A DNA stretch of 14,435 bases from JAAYEA01 sp012689325 (lineage in GTDB: Bacteria > Chloroflexota > Anaerolineae > JAAYEA01): assembly GCA_036841525.1 (NCBI GenBank), contig DAITVZ010000092.1, forward strand, positions 1 through 14,435, written 5' to 3'. How positions within the stretch are numbered: position 1 is the stretch's first letter; each line of letters starts with the position of its first letter. This document shows positions 1 through 6,901 of this stretch, piece by piece. A model generated the notes under the pieces. The model saw only the letters and a program-made list of their open reading frames with translations. It did not search any database and was not told the DNA's origin. The translations under genes were made by a program, and so were the position numbers.

Positions 1-44
1 CTATCATGGGGCCAGATCGAACCGGTGAGATGCCACGCTTGTAG
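1..44 (+). CDS. Possible 3' end of an upstream gene (partial)
   Basis: One plus-strand frame is open from the window edge and ends at a TAG at 42-44, giving a tail that ends in ...GEMPRL. The stop lies 19 bp before the start of the next gene, which would fit an operon arrangement. The fragment is too short to identify, and the frame of the next gene is also open through this stretch, so either reading is possible. No promoter is visible in the first 63 bases, so the first three genes are probably transcribed from outside the window. Confidence 0.25.
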   Translation, partial: IMGPDRTGEMPRL

Positions 45-63
45 ATCAAGGAGGGAATCGCAC

Positions 64-855
64 ATGTCGGGGATCATCTATACTGTTTTCACCAAGCCTT
101 GGAAGATGCCCGCGCCCGAGCTGGGCGAGTTCGTGGCCAAACTGGGCTTCCAGGGGATCGAGTTTCCGGTGCGGCCCGGCTACCAGGTGGAGCCGGAGAG
201 CGTCCGCCAGGGGCTGCCCAAGCTGGCACGGGAGCTGGCCGGATTCGGCCTCAAGATCTATAGCGTGGCTGGACCGACGGACGAGGCCACCATCGCCGCC
301 TGCGCCGAGGCCGGCATCCCCACCATCCGCGTCTGCCTGCGCATGGACGCCGCCGATGGCTACATGGCCGCCGAGGCGCGCCAGCGCCAGGAATACGACG
401 CCCTGCTGCCCCTGCTGGATCGATACGGCGTGCGGATCGGCATCCAGAACCACAACGGCCCCGACCTGGCCAACGCCATGGCCATCCGCCACCTCATCGA
501 GGGCTATGACCCCAACCATTTCGGCGCCGTGTGGGATGCAGCCCACGAGGCGCTGGCCGGGACCGAGCCCGAGATGGCGCTGGATATCGTCTGGTCGCAC
601 CTGTGCATGGTCAACCTGAAAAACGGGCTATGGCAGCGCACCAACGGCCCCGAGGCTGAATATGCCACCTGGAAAACCTACTGGACCAGCGGGCGGCAGG
701 GCCTGGCCTCCTGGCCGCGGGTGGTGGCCGAGTTGAAGCGGCGCCGCTACGCGGGGCCGGTCTGCCTCACCGCCGAATACAGCGACCACGACGCGGTGAA
801 CCGCCTGATCGCCGAGGACCTCGCCTTCGCCAAGTCGCTTTTCGCGAGGAGTTGA
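64..855 (+). CDS. Sugar phosphate isomerase/epimerase-like TIM-barrel protein
   Basis: 263 aa, resembling the xylose-isomerase-like TIM-barrel superfamily (AP endonuclease 2 fold), whose members isomerise or epimerise sugars and inositol-type compounds with a divalent metal. Features seen: an early strand with FQGIEFPVRPGY near residues 29-40, QNHNG at 128-132 where many relatives have a metal-binding Glu, VWDAAH at 157-161, a VNLKN strand at 183-187 and LTAEYSD at 235-241 with the expected late Glu. Length is normal for the family. The start at 64 is chosen because AAGGAGGG at 49-56 sits correctly before it; an earlier in-frame GTG at 25 has no such site. No signal peptide, so cytoplasmic. 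It is the first of three packed genes and is followed after 2 bp by an oxidoreductase, a common partnership in sugar and polyol catabolism. The substrate cannot be read from sequence. Confidence 0.8.
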   Translation: MSGIIYTVFTKPWKMPAPELGEFVAKLGFQGIEFPVRPGYQVEPESVRQGLPKLARELAGFGLKIYSVAGPTDEATIAACAEAGIPTIRVCLRMDAADGYMAAEARQRQEYDALLPLLDRYGVRIGIQNHNGPDLANAMAIRHLIEGYDPNHFGAVWDAAHEALAGTEPEMALDIVWSHLCMVNLKNGLWQRTNGPEAEYATWKTYWTSGRQGLASWPRVVAELKRRRYAGPVCLTAEYSDHDAVNRLIAEDLAFAKSLFARS

Positions 856-857
856 GC

Positions 858-1835
858 ATGGGCGCGCCGGACCGGATCGTTCGCGTGGCCATGATCGGCG
901 CCGGGCGGATGGCCAATAGCGTCCATTACCCCTCGCTGGCCTCCTTCGCCGATGTCGAGATCGCCGCCATCTGCGATATAGATGCGGAGCGGCTCCACAC
1001 CACGGCGGACAAGTACGGCGTGGAGCGGCGCTACCTGGACTATCGCCAGATGGTGGCCGAGATCGCGCCGGACGCGGTCTATGTCATCGGCCAGCCGCAT
1101 ATCATGTACGACATCTGGACCTGGTGCCTGGCCCAAGGGCTCAACCTCTATATCGAAAAGCCCATGGGGCTGAGCATCCATCAGGCCCGGGCGCTGGCCC
1201 ACCTGGCCGACCAACACAGCTGCATCACCCAGGTGAGCTTTCAGCGCCGCGCCTGCCCCCTGGTGGTCCAACTCCGCGACGAGTGCCTGCGGCGCGGCCC
1301 CATCGTCCACGCCAGCTGCAAGTTCTACAAATGCAACATCGAGCCCTTCCTCGGCGCGCGCGACCACATGATGGACGACACGGTGCATTCCATCGACACG
1401 GTGCGCTGGATGTGCGGCGGCGAGGTGGCCGAGATCCACAGCGTCTGCAAGCGGGTGGGCGTGCCGGACATCAATTTCATCTCGGCCACGCTCGAGTTCG
1501 ACAACGGCGCGACGGGTTTCATCGTCAATAGCTGGTCCAGCGGCAAGCGCATCTTTGCCGTCGAGATGCACGCGCCCGGCATCTATGCCGAGGCTGAGCA
1601 CGAGGGCAAGGGTTATCTCTATGCCGATGGCGACGCGCAGGGCGTTGCCTATGACACGCGTGAGGTCGCCGGCAGCGACCAGCTCTATATCTATGGCGGG
1701 TTCCAGGCCAAGAACCGCGAGTTCATCGACGCCGTCAAGGGAGGGCCGCGGCCCGGCTCTCATTTTGGCGACGCGGTCAAGACCATGGAGGTGGCGGAGC
1801 GGATTTTGGCCCAGGCCCTGCTAAAAGGGGTATGA
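858..1835 (+). CDS. Gfo/Idh/MocA family oxidoreductase
   Basis: 325 aa NAD(P)-dependent oxidoreductase of the glucose-fructose oxidoreductase / inositol dehydrogenase / MocA family, acting on sugars, inositols or their derivatives in the cytoplasm. The N-terminal Rossmann motif is MIGAGRMAN (12-20), with an acidic residue after the second strand (ICDID, 38-42). The family EKP motif is at 100-102 and the probable catalytic HSID at 177-180. The C-terminal half has the usual open sheet, with TLEFDNGATG at 211-220. ATG at 858 is preferred because GAGGAG (846-851) is well spaced from it; the TTG six bases upstream overlaps the preceding stop and would lie too close to that site. The gap to the isomerase-like gene is 2 bp, suggesting translational coupling. 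A second, clearly different member of the family lies at 3156. Confidence 0.9.
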   Translation: MGAPDRIVRVAMIGAGRMANSVHYPSLASFADVEIAAICDIDAERLHTTADKYGVERRYLDYRQMVAEIAPDAVYVIGQPHIMYDIWTWCLAQGLNLYIEKPMGLSIHQARALAHLADQHSCITQVSFQRRACPLVVQLRDECLRRGPIVHASCKFYKCNIEPFLGARDHMMDDTVHSIDTVRWMCGGEVAEIHSVCKRVGVPDINFISATLEFDNGATGFIVNSWSSGKRIFAVEMHAPGIYAEAEHEGKGYLYADGDAQGVAYDTREVAGSDQLYIYGGFQAKNREFIDAVKGGPRPGSHFGDAVKTMEVAERILAQALLKGV

Positions 1836-1837
1836 GC

Positions 1838-2590
1838 ATGAGCAACCTGTTGACGTTACATCTGCAGCGCCAGGAGCTGCGCCAAGATAGCGCGGGCCGG
1901 AACCACTGGGCGACGGTGATCACGCCAGCCGCCTGGCCCGCGGAAGGGACCGCGCTCTTGCTCTGCGATCTCTGGGACCGGCACTGGAGCAAAGGGGCGA
2001 TGCTGCGGGAGGCGGTCATGCTCCCGTGGGTGAACCAGGTCGTCGCCAGCTTGCGCGAAAGAGGGGCGCTGATCATCCACGCGCCCTCGAACACGCTGGC
2101 CTTTTACGAGGGAACCCCAGCCCGGCAGCGCGCCCTGGCCGCCGCGCCCGTCGAGCCGCCGGCGCCGCTGGAGCGCGACGACCCGCCGCTGCCGGTGGAC
2201 GCCTCCGATGGCGGCAGCGACACCAACCAGGGCGACGAGGTGCCCCACAGCCGCGTCTGGACGCGCCAGCACCCCGACCTCGTCATCGACCAGGAGCGTG
2301 ACCTCATCTCGGACGATGGCCGCCAGGTCTATAGCGCCATGTGCCAGCGCGGCATTGCGCACCTGCTCATCCTGGGCGTGCACACCAACATGTGCGTGCT
2401 GAACCGCACCTTTGCCATCAAGCAGATGGTGCGCTGGGGCGTGAACGTGGCGCTGGTGCGCGACCTCACCGACGCCATGTACAACCCTGCCAGGCCGCCC
2501 TACGTCAGCCACGACGAGGGGACTCGGCTGGTGATCGAATACATCGAAAAGTTCTGGTGCCCGACGGTGCTCAGCGAAGAGCTAGTCTAG
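1838..2590 (+). CDS. Isochorismatase-family cysteine hydrolase (atypical)
   Basis: 250 aa, related to the isochorismatase/nicotinamidase cysteine hydrolases. The core is visible: LLCDLWD with the candidate catalytic Asp44, and ILGVHTNMCVLNR at 178-190 with the nucleophile Cys186 after a cis-peptide-type turn, followed by VRDLTDAMYNP. The segment where a catalytic Lys is usual (vitK in relatives) reads LVIDQERD near 148-155, so the Lys appears absent. A Pro/Asp-rich insert runs from about 105 to 135. I recall similar proteins ending in YVSH...IEKFWCPT from environmental phyla, so this looks like a real subgroup and not a decayed gene. ATG 1838 fits AAAAGGGG at 1823-1830; ATG 1832, overlapping the upstream stop as ATGA, is also possible. 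It ends the first operon. The substrate is unknown. Confidence 0.82.
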   Translation: MSNLLTLHLQRQELRQDSAGRNHWATVITPAAWPAEGTALLLCDLWDRHWSKGAMLREAVMLPWVNQVVASLRERGALIIHAPSNTLAFYEGTPARQRALAAAPVEPPAPLERDDPPLPVDASDGGSDTNQGDEVPHSRVWTRQHPDLVIDQERDLISDDGRQVYSAMCQRGIAHLLILGVHTNMCVLNRTFAIKQMVRWGVNVALVRDLTDAMYNPARPPYVSHDEGTRLVIEYIEKFWCPTVLSEELV

Positions 2591-2593
2591 GAC

Positions 2594-3025
2594 TCAGTCC
2601 TTGTCCACCGGCTCGCGGGTCTTGAGCGCCTCCTCGACGCGCGCCAGGTACCAGGCTTCCGTCTCCCGCAGGTGCTGCAGGATCTGGCGGATGGTCCACT
2701 CGCCCTCGGCGGGGGCCGTATCCAGGTCCTCGTCGGCGAGGCCGACCACCGCGCCCAGGAACTCGCCATAGGCCTCTTGGGCGCGGGCCAGCATCCGCTG
2801 GGGCATGGTGTGCGCCGCGCCGATATCCTCCCGGGCAGCCACCAGTTGGGTGGTATGCTCGCGCAGGTGGTCGCCAAAGCGCAGCACCACGCGCCGGGCG
2901 GTGTTCCAGCGCCAGTTGTCGGTCTTGAAGCGCAGCTCTTCCTGGCTCAGCTCGGTCAGTCGAGCGATGGTCTGCGCCCGCGCCGCGGCGATCTCGGCCA
3001 ACAGCTTGGTGATCTCGCTATCCAT
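2594..3025 (-). CDS. DinB-like four-helix-bundle protein
   Basis: 143 aa, mostly helical, matching the DinB/YfiT-like superfamily of metal-binding four-helix bundles, some of which are bacillithiol- or mycothiol-dependent transferases and many of which have no known function. Two similar half-motifs are visible: a Trp-containing segment with GDHLREHTTQL (51-61), and GEWTIRQILQHLRETEAWY (108-126). His53, His57 and His118 are the likely metal ligands. The start is set at 3025 because AAGAGGAGGG on the minus strand (3030-3039) lies just before it; an upstream in-frame extension to 3205 would cross the promoter. It has its own promoter (3055-3083) and is convergent with the isochorismatase-like gene, stop to stop with only 3 bp between. 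It is divergent from the long operon at 3156. Confidence 0.75.
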   Translation of the reverse strand: MDSEITKLLAEIAAARAQTIARLTELSQEELRFKTDNWRWNTARRVVLRFGDHLREHTTQLVAAREDIGAAHTMPQRMLARAQEAYGEFLGAVVGLADEDLDTAPAEGEWTIRQILQHLRETEAWYLARVEEALKTREPVDKD

Positions 3026-3054
3026 TTGGCCCTCCTCTTGGTCAGTCTGCCCGC

Positions 3055-3083
3055 ATTGTAACGTGCATCGCCGGGCCTCACAA
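3055..3083 (-). promoter_or_regulatory. Sigma-70-type promoter for the DinB-like gene
   Basis: Read on the minus strand, TTGTGA (3078-3083) is separated by 17 bp from TACAAT (3055-3060). The -10 lies about 30 bp upstream of the start codon at 3025, leaving a short leader that holds the ribosome binding site. It is back to back with the plus-strand promoter at 3096-3124. Confidence 0.65.
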
Positions 3084-3095
3084 CTCGCCAGGGCT

Positions 3096-3124
3096 TTGAC
3101 GCCCCCTCCGAAACATGCTATGAT
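3096..3124 (+). promoter_or_regulatory. Sigma-70-type promoter of the ten-gene operon
   Basis: TTGACG (3096-3101), a 17-bp spacer, then TATGAT (3119-3124) preceded by TGC, which makes an extended -10. The expected transcription start is near 3131, about 25 bases before the ATG at 3156. This is the only convincing plus-strand promoter I found between here and the end of the operon at 11927. The -35 is 12 bp from the -35 of the divergent promoter, so one regulator could control both. Confidence 0.75.
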
Positions 3125-3155
3125 GCAGCACCTTGCAGGAGTGAAGGAGCGCGCC

Positions 3156-4157
3156 ATGAAGCGATTGCGGTTCGGGGTCACCGGCCTGGGAATGATGGGC
3201 GACATCTATGCACGCGTGCTGGCGGACTTGCCCGAGGCCGAGCTGGTCGCCTTGTGCGACATCATGCCCGGCAAGGCGGCCGAGATGGCCCGCAAGCTGG
3301 GCGTTTCGGGCTATGCTGGGACGGATTTCGCCGAGATGCTGCGCCAGCATCCCGACCTGGACGGCGTCGCCGTGACCACACCCGACGCCGACCACGTGGG
3401 TCCCGTGCTGGCCGCCCTGGACGCGGGGATGCACGTCTGCGTGGAAAAGCCGCTGTCCACCACCGTGGCCGACGGGCAGCGCATGGCCGAGCGCGCGCGG
3501 CGGGCAGGGCGCATCCTCATGGTGGGGCACACCCTGCGCTTTCAGCCCCAATTCATCGCCATGCGCGAGGCGGTGGTCCGCGGCGAGATCGGGCAAGTGT
3601 TGCACATCTTTGCCCGGCGCAACAACCCCAGTGCGGTGCGCGATCGGCTGGGCGGCCGGGTTTCGGTGGCCTTTTTCCTGGGCGTCCATGACATCGACAT
3701 GCTGCTCTGGACCATGCGCCAGCCAGTGATTAAGGCTTTCGCCAAATCGGTGACGCGCAACGACCGGGGCGTCGCCGACAGCATCCTCAGCACCCTCACC
3801 TTTGCCGATGGCGCGCTGGCCCTGCTGGAGAACTCGTGGGGGATGCCCGCCGTGGGCGGCCGGCCGCGCCGCTTCCAATTCGACGTGGCGGGCACCGAGG
3901 GCGTCATCGAGGTCTATGCCCACGAGCAGGGCATCGGTATCCTGAAAGCGGACGCCACCGACTATCCCGGCACCGTCTTTTTGCCCGAGGTGCAGGGGCG
4001 GCTGGGCGGCGTCTATCGTGACCAGGTGGAGCACTTTGTGGACTGTATCGCCCGGGGCCGCACGCCTGCCTGCACAGCCGAGGAAGGGCTGGAGGCGGTG
4101 CGCGTGGCGGCGGCCATCGAGCGCTCGCTGCGCGAGGGCGTCGAGGTGGACGTATGA
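3156..4157 (+). CDS. Gfo/Idh/MocA family oxidoreductase
   Basis: 333 aa NAD(P)-dependent sugar-type dehydrogenase of the Gfo/Idh/MocA family. The nucleotide-binding motif GVTGLGMMG spans 7-15, with CDIMPGK at 34-40 after the second strand. VEKPLS at 96-101 is the family EKP motif, and GVHDIDMLLW at 176-185 carries the expected His and Asp of the active site. The C-terminal part has the usual QFDVAGTEGVIEV strand (241-253) and ends with a helix EGLEAVRVAAAIERSL. ATG 3156 is chosen because AAGGAG (3144-3149) precedes it by 6 bp; the frame is open upstream but crosses the promoter. It is the first gene of the long operon. It differs throughout from the oxidoreductase at 858 and so is not a recent duplicate. 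The substrate is not known; context suggests a sugar or sugar acid. Confidence 0.9.
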   Translation: MKRLRFGVTGLGMMGDIYARVLADLPEAELVALCDIMPGKAAEMARKLGVSGYAGTDFAEMLRQHPDLDGVAVTTPDADHVGPVLAALDAGMHVCVEKPLSTTVADGQRMAERARRAGRILMVGHTLRFQPQFIAMREAVVRGEIGQVLHIFARRNNPSAVRDRLGGRVSVAFFLGVHDIDMLLWTMRQPVIKAFAKSVTRNDRGVADSILSTLTFADGALALLENSWGMPAVGGRPRRFQFDVAGTEGVIEVYAHEQGIGILKADATDYPGTVFLPEVQGRLGGVYRDQVEHFVDCIARGRTPACTAEEGLEAVRVAAAIERSLREGVEVDV

Positions 4158-4645
4158 GCGAGCTGACCATCCGGCAGGGCCGCCCGGAGGACCGCCAGCG
4201 CGTGCTGGAGATCCTCATCGACGGCTTTCGCGGGCGCACGGTGCACCATTGGCTGGAAGAGCGCTGCGGCCCCATCGGCGGCCGGCCCTGGCAGGATTGG
4301 AAGCGCCGCGAGCTGAGCGGCTTCCTCGACCAGCACCCCGACCAGCTTTGGGTGGCCGAGCGGGATGGGGCCGTCGTCGGCTTTGTGACCTACACCATGG
4401 ATCCCGAGCGCGAGGTGGGCGAGATTCGCAACAACGCCGTGGACCCGGCCGAGCACGGCCAGGGCATCGGCACCGCCCTCTACCAGCGTGTCCTGCAGGT
4501 TTTCCGCGAGCGGGGCATGAAATACGCGTGGGTCGAGACGGGGCTGGAGGAAGCCTACGCCCCCGCCCGTCGCGCTTATGAAAAAGCGGGGTTCGAGCCC
4601 TTCCACCAGGCCGTCTATTACGTGCAAAAGCTGGGCGAGGAGTGA
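4154..4645 (+). CDS. GNAT family N-acetyltransferase
   Basis: 163 aa, a single GNAT domain, which moves an acyl group from acyl-CoA to an amine. After the N-terminal LTIRQGRPEDRQRV helix, the body contains LWVAERDGAVVGFVTY (65-80). Motif A, IRNNAVDPAEHGQGIGTALY (91-110), carries the Q-x-x-G-x-G-type acetyl-CoA pyrophosphate loop. ARRAYEKAGFEPF (138-150) is the usual final helix and strand. The start overlaps the preceding stop by four bases (ATGA), so the gene is translationally coupled to the oxidoreductase. The residues between 25 and 60, rich in Trp, His and Arg, probably form the acceptor site. The substrate cannot be named; an amino sugar is one possibility from context. Confidence 0.88.
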   Translation: MSELTIRQGRPEDRQRVLEILIDGFRGRTVHHWLEERCGPIGGRPWQDWKRRELSGFLDQHPDQLWVAERDGAVVGFVTYTMDPEREVGEIRNNAVDPAEHGQGIGTALYQRVLQVFRERGMKYAWVETGLEEAYAPARRAYEKAGFEPFHQAVYYVQKLGEE

Positions 4646-4650
4646 GCGCG

Positions 4651-5043
4651 ATGTCCGACCTGGTGCGCTGCAGCGAGGTCACCCCCAAGGTCTTTGCCAC
4701 CCGCGAGACCCGCGTCCTGGCCGGGGCGGGCGGCCTGCCCGCCGAGCGGTTCGTGCTGGGCTATGTGGTGGTGCAGCCCGGCGGCGAGGTCCCCGGCCAC
4801 GCGCACGAGCAAGAGGAGGTCTATCTCGCCCTGGAGGGCCGCGGCGAGATCGTCGTGGGCGAGGTAACCCATCCCCTGGACGCGCTCTCGGCGGTCTATA
4901 TCCCCTCCGGCGCCTACCACTGCCTGACCAACACGGGCGAATCGGTGCTCAAGTTCGTTTTCGTCTATGCCCCCGGCGGCGAGGTGTCGCATTGGGCGCA
5001 AGAGGCGGCCGCGCTGCAGAGCCCCGGGGAGCCCGGCATATGA
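4651..5043 (+). CDS. Cupin domain protein
   Basis: 130 aa, a single small cupin barrel. Cupin motif 1 is GHAHEQEEVYLALEGRGEIVVG (49-70), with metal ligands His50, His52 and Glu56. Motif 2 is IPSGAYHCLTNTG (84-96), with the fourth ligand His90, so a metal site appears complete. The length suits a stand-alone cupin of the kind acting as sugar isomerase, dioxygenase or ligand sensor. ATG 4651 is preferred since GAGGAG (4637-4642) is 8 bp away; a GTG at 4642 overlapping the upstream stop is the alternative. It overlaps the next gene by four bases. The role is unknown; in this operon an isomerase or lyase for a keto sugar would fit, as inference only. Confidence 0.85.
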   Translation: MSDLVRCSEVTPKVFATRETRVLAGAGGLPAERFVLGYVVVQPGGEVPGHAHEQEEVYLALEGRGEIVVGEVTHPLDALSAVYIPSGAYHCLTNTGESVLKFVFVYAPGGEVSHWAQEAAALQSPGEPGI

Positions 5044-5747
5044 CCAAGGCGCCCAAGTCGGCGCTGGCCGCGCCGCTGAACGTGATCTGGGATTTCGACG
5101 GCACGCTCTTGCCCTATGATAGCGAGCAGGCCCTCTTGCGCAGCTTGCTGCGCCCCCCGCTCCAGGTGGGCTTGCACAAGGCGCTGCTGGCCCGCGCGCT
5201 CTCCTGGGCGGACCGCCACAACCTGATGGAGCGCTCCTTCAAGCGCTGGTACGTCCGTTGCCTGCGCGGCTTGCCGGTGGAGGCGTTGGACCGGCTGGCG
5301 CGCCAGGTGGCCCGGGACATCTCGGACGCGGACCGGCGGGCCATCGACGAGATACGGGCGCTGGGGGCGCGCATGTTCGTGGTGAGCTGCGGCACCGGCG
5401 ACCTCAGCCAGCGGATCCTCGAGGCAGCCGGGGTGGCGGCGGGGTTTCTGGCCATCGAGGCCAACTGGTTCACGTTCTGGGGCAACCGCATCGAGGGCAT
5501 GGACCTGAGCATCCACCTGCCCGCGGACAAGCTGGCGGCGGTCAAGGGGCTGGGCATCTCGATCTCCCACGCCGTGATGGTGGGCGACGGCATCACCGAC
5601 CTGCCCTTGCTGGACGAGGCCGCCTATCCCATCCTGCTGGATCGCGCCGGCCGCAAAGCGACGCTCATCCGGGAAAACGGCTATCTTGGCGCCGCGAGCC
5701 TGCCCGAGGTGGCCCGGCTGCTATCGAACATCGTGGCTAATCCATAG
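5040..5747 (+). CDS. HAD-superfamily phosphatase (SerB/MtnX-like)
   Basis: 235 aa haloacid-dehalogenase-superfamily phosphohydrolase, Mg-dependent and cytoplasmic. Motif I is WDFDGTLL (17-24), with nucleophile Asp18 and acid/base Asp20. Motif II is VVSCGTGD (114-121) with Ser116. The motif III Lys is probably Lys164 in PADKLAAVKG. Motif IV is VGDGITDLPLLDEA (181-194). A helical cap lies between about 30 and 105, the C1 position typical of phosphoserine-phosphatase-like members. The start overlaps the cupin stop as ATGA. It is one of two unrelated HAD enzymes in this operon (the other is at 8208), implying that at least two phosphorylated intermediates are dephosphorylated, or that one acts in repair. 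The substrate is unknown. Confidence 0.86.
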   Translation: MTKAPKSALAAPLNVIWDFDGTLLPYDSEQALLRSLLRPPLQVGLHKALLARALSWADRHNLMERSFKRWYVRCLRGLPVEALDRLARQVARDISDADRRAIDEIRALGARMFVVSCGTGDLSQRILEAAGVAAGFLAIEANWFTFWGNRIEGMDLSIHLPADKLAAVKGLGISISHAVMVGDGITDLPLLDEAAYPILLDRAGRKATLIRENGYLGAASLPEVARLLSNIVANP

Positions 5748-5762
5748 CCCAGGAGGCAATCG

Positions 5763-6839
5763 ATGAACGACCGCGAGAGGTTCCGCAACTGGATGAACTA
5801 TGGCAAGGTGGACCGCTGCCCCTGGTGGGAGATGTGGTACTGGCGGGAGACGTTGGAGCGCTGGCACGATGAGGGGCTGCCGGAGGACGTGCACCTGGCC
5901 GAATACCTGGACGTGGACCGCCGGGAGAACGTCGGCGTCTCGCTGGGGCTGCTCCCCACTTTCAAGCAAGAGACCCTCGAGGAGACCAACGAGTACCGCA
6001 TCTATCAGGACACCGAGGGGCGCATCCGCAAAGAGTTCAAGGAAAAGGGCGACACCACCATGCCCCAATGGCTCCGCGCCCCGCTGGAAACGCGCGAGGA
6101 TTGGGAAAAGAACATCAAGCCGCGGCTGAACCCCCACAGCCCTTGCCGCTACCCCATCTATTGGGAAGACAAAAAGCGCGCCTGGCAAGGCCGCGACTAT
6201 CCCCTCAGCATCGGTGGGGGCAGCATCTTTGGCTGGATCCGCAACTGGATGGGCTTTGACCGCGTCTGCACCACCATGTACGACGACCCCGACTGGATCC
6301 ACGAGATGATGGACTACCTCGCCGACTTTGTGGTGGCCACGGTCAAGCGCGCCGTGGAAGAGGTGGATATCGACTATGTGACCATGTGGGAGGATATGGC
6401 CTACAAGGCCGGCCCCATCATCTCGCCCCGGATGTTCCGCGAGTTCATGCTGGAGCCGTACAAAAAGATCACCTCCCAGTTCCACGATCACGGCATCCAC
6501 CTGATCTTTGTGGATAGCGACGGCGATTCCGGGCCGCTGCTGCCGCTCTGGCTGGAGGGCGGCGTGACCGGCTTTTACCCCGTCGAGCGGGCGGCAGGCA
6601 TGGATGCCGTGGCGCTCCGGAAAAAGTACGGCCACCAGTTGCGGCTGTTGGGCGGCATCGACAAGCGGGCCATGGCCGCCGGGCCAGCCGCCGTGGACGC
6701 CGAGCTGGAGAACATCCGGCCCTTGCTCCGCGACGGCGGCTATATCCCCTGGTGCGACCACCTGGTGCCGCCCGATGTGCCGTTCCAAAACTATATGTAC
6801 TATGTGCGGCGGATGAAAGAGCTGACGCTTAACCCATAA
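5763..6839 (+). CDS. Uroporphyrinogen decarboxylase-like (UroD superfamily) protein
   Basis: 358 aa with the UroD/MtaA fold. It begins NDRERFRNWMNYGKVDRCP (2-20), as in relatives, and contains DYVTMWEDMAYKAGPIISP (204-222) and RLLGGIDKRAM (294-304). It ends GGYIPWCDHLVPPDVP (325-340), the usual closing motif of the non-haem branch. The strand that carries the zinc-binding His-x-Cys in corrinoid methyltransferases (HsCGn) reads LIFVDSDGDSGPLLPL (247-262), so that pair is missing. It is therefore neither a haem-pathway HemE nor a standard MtaA/MtbA methylase, and no corrinoid protein or haem gene is nearby. AGGAGG at 5750-5755 precedes the ATG; the gap from the HAD gene is 15 bp. Distant UroD homologues often sit in carbohydrate operons, but their reaction is not established. 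Confidence 0.85.
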   Translation: MNDRERFRNWMNYGKVDRCPWWEMWYWRETLERWHDEGLPEDVHLAEYLDVDRRENVGVSLGLLPTFKQETLEETNEYRIYQDTEGRIRKEFKEKGDTTMPQWLRAPLETREDWEKNIKPRLNPHSPCRYPIYWEDKKRAWQGRDYPLSIGGGSIFGWIRNWMGFDRVCTTMYDDPDWIHEMMDYLADFVVATVKRAVEEVDIDYVTMWEDMAYKAGPIISPRMFREFMLEPYKKITSQFHDHGIHLIFVDSDGDSGPLLPLWLEGGVTGFYPVERAAGMDAVALRKKYGHQLRLLGGIDKRAMAAGPAAVDAELENIRPLLRDGGYIPWCDHLVPPDVPFQNYMYYVRRMKELTLNP

Positions 6840-6901
6840 CGGCGAGACGGCGCGGAAGGCGGCATTCCATGACGCGCCCACCACGAATAGGAGGAACCGA
6901 C

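Noticed and set aside
747..1763. Long open minus-strand frame opposite the first oxidoreductase
   Set aside because: It is a composition-driven shadow; the plus-strand frame has Rossmann and EKP motifs.
2805..3155. Upstream extension of the second oxidoreductase
   Set aside because: It would overlap the DinB-like gene and both divergent promoters. The ATG at 3156 has its own ribosome site and begins directly with the Rossmann fold.
5721..6884. Long open minus-strand frame opposite the UroD-like gene
   Set aside because: The translation is low-complexity (His, Val, Gly and Leu rich), has no family motif and mirrors a well-supported plus-strand gene. Long antisense frames are expected at this GC content.
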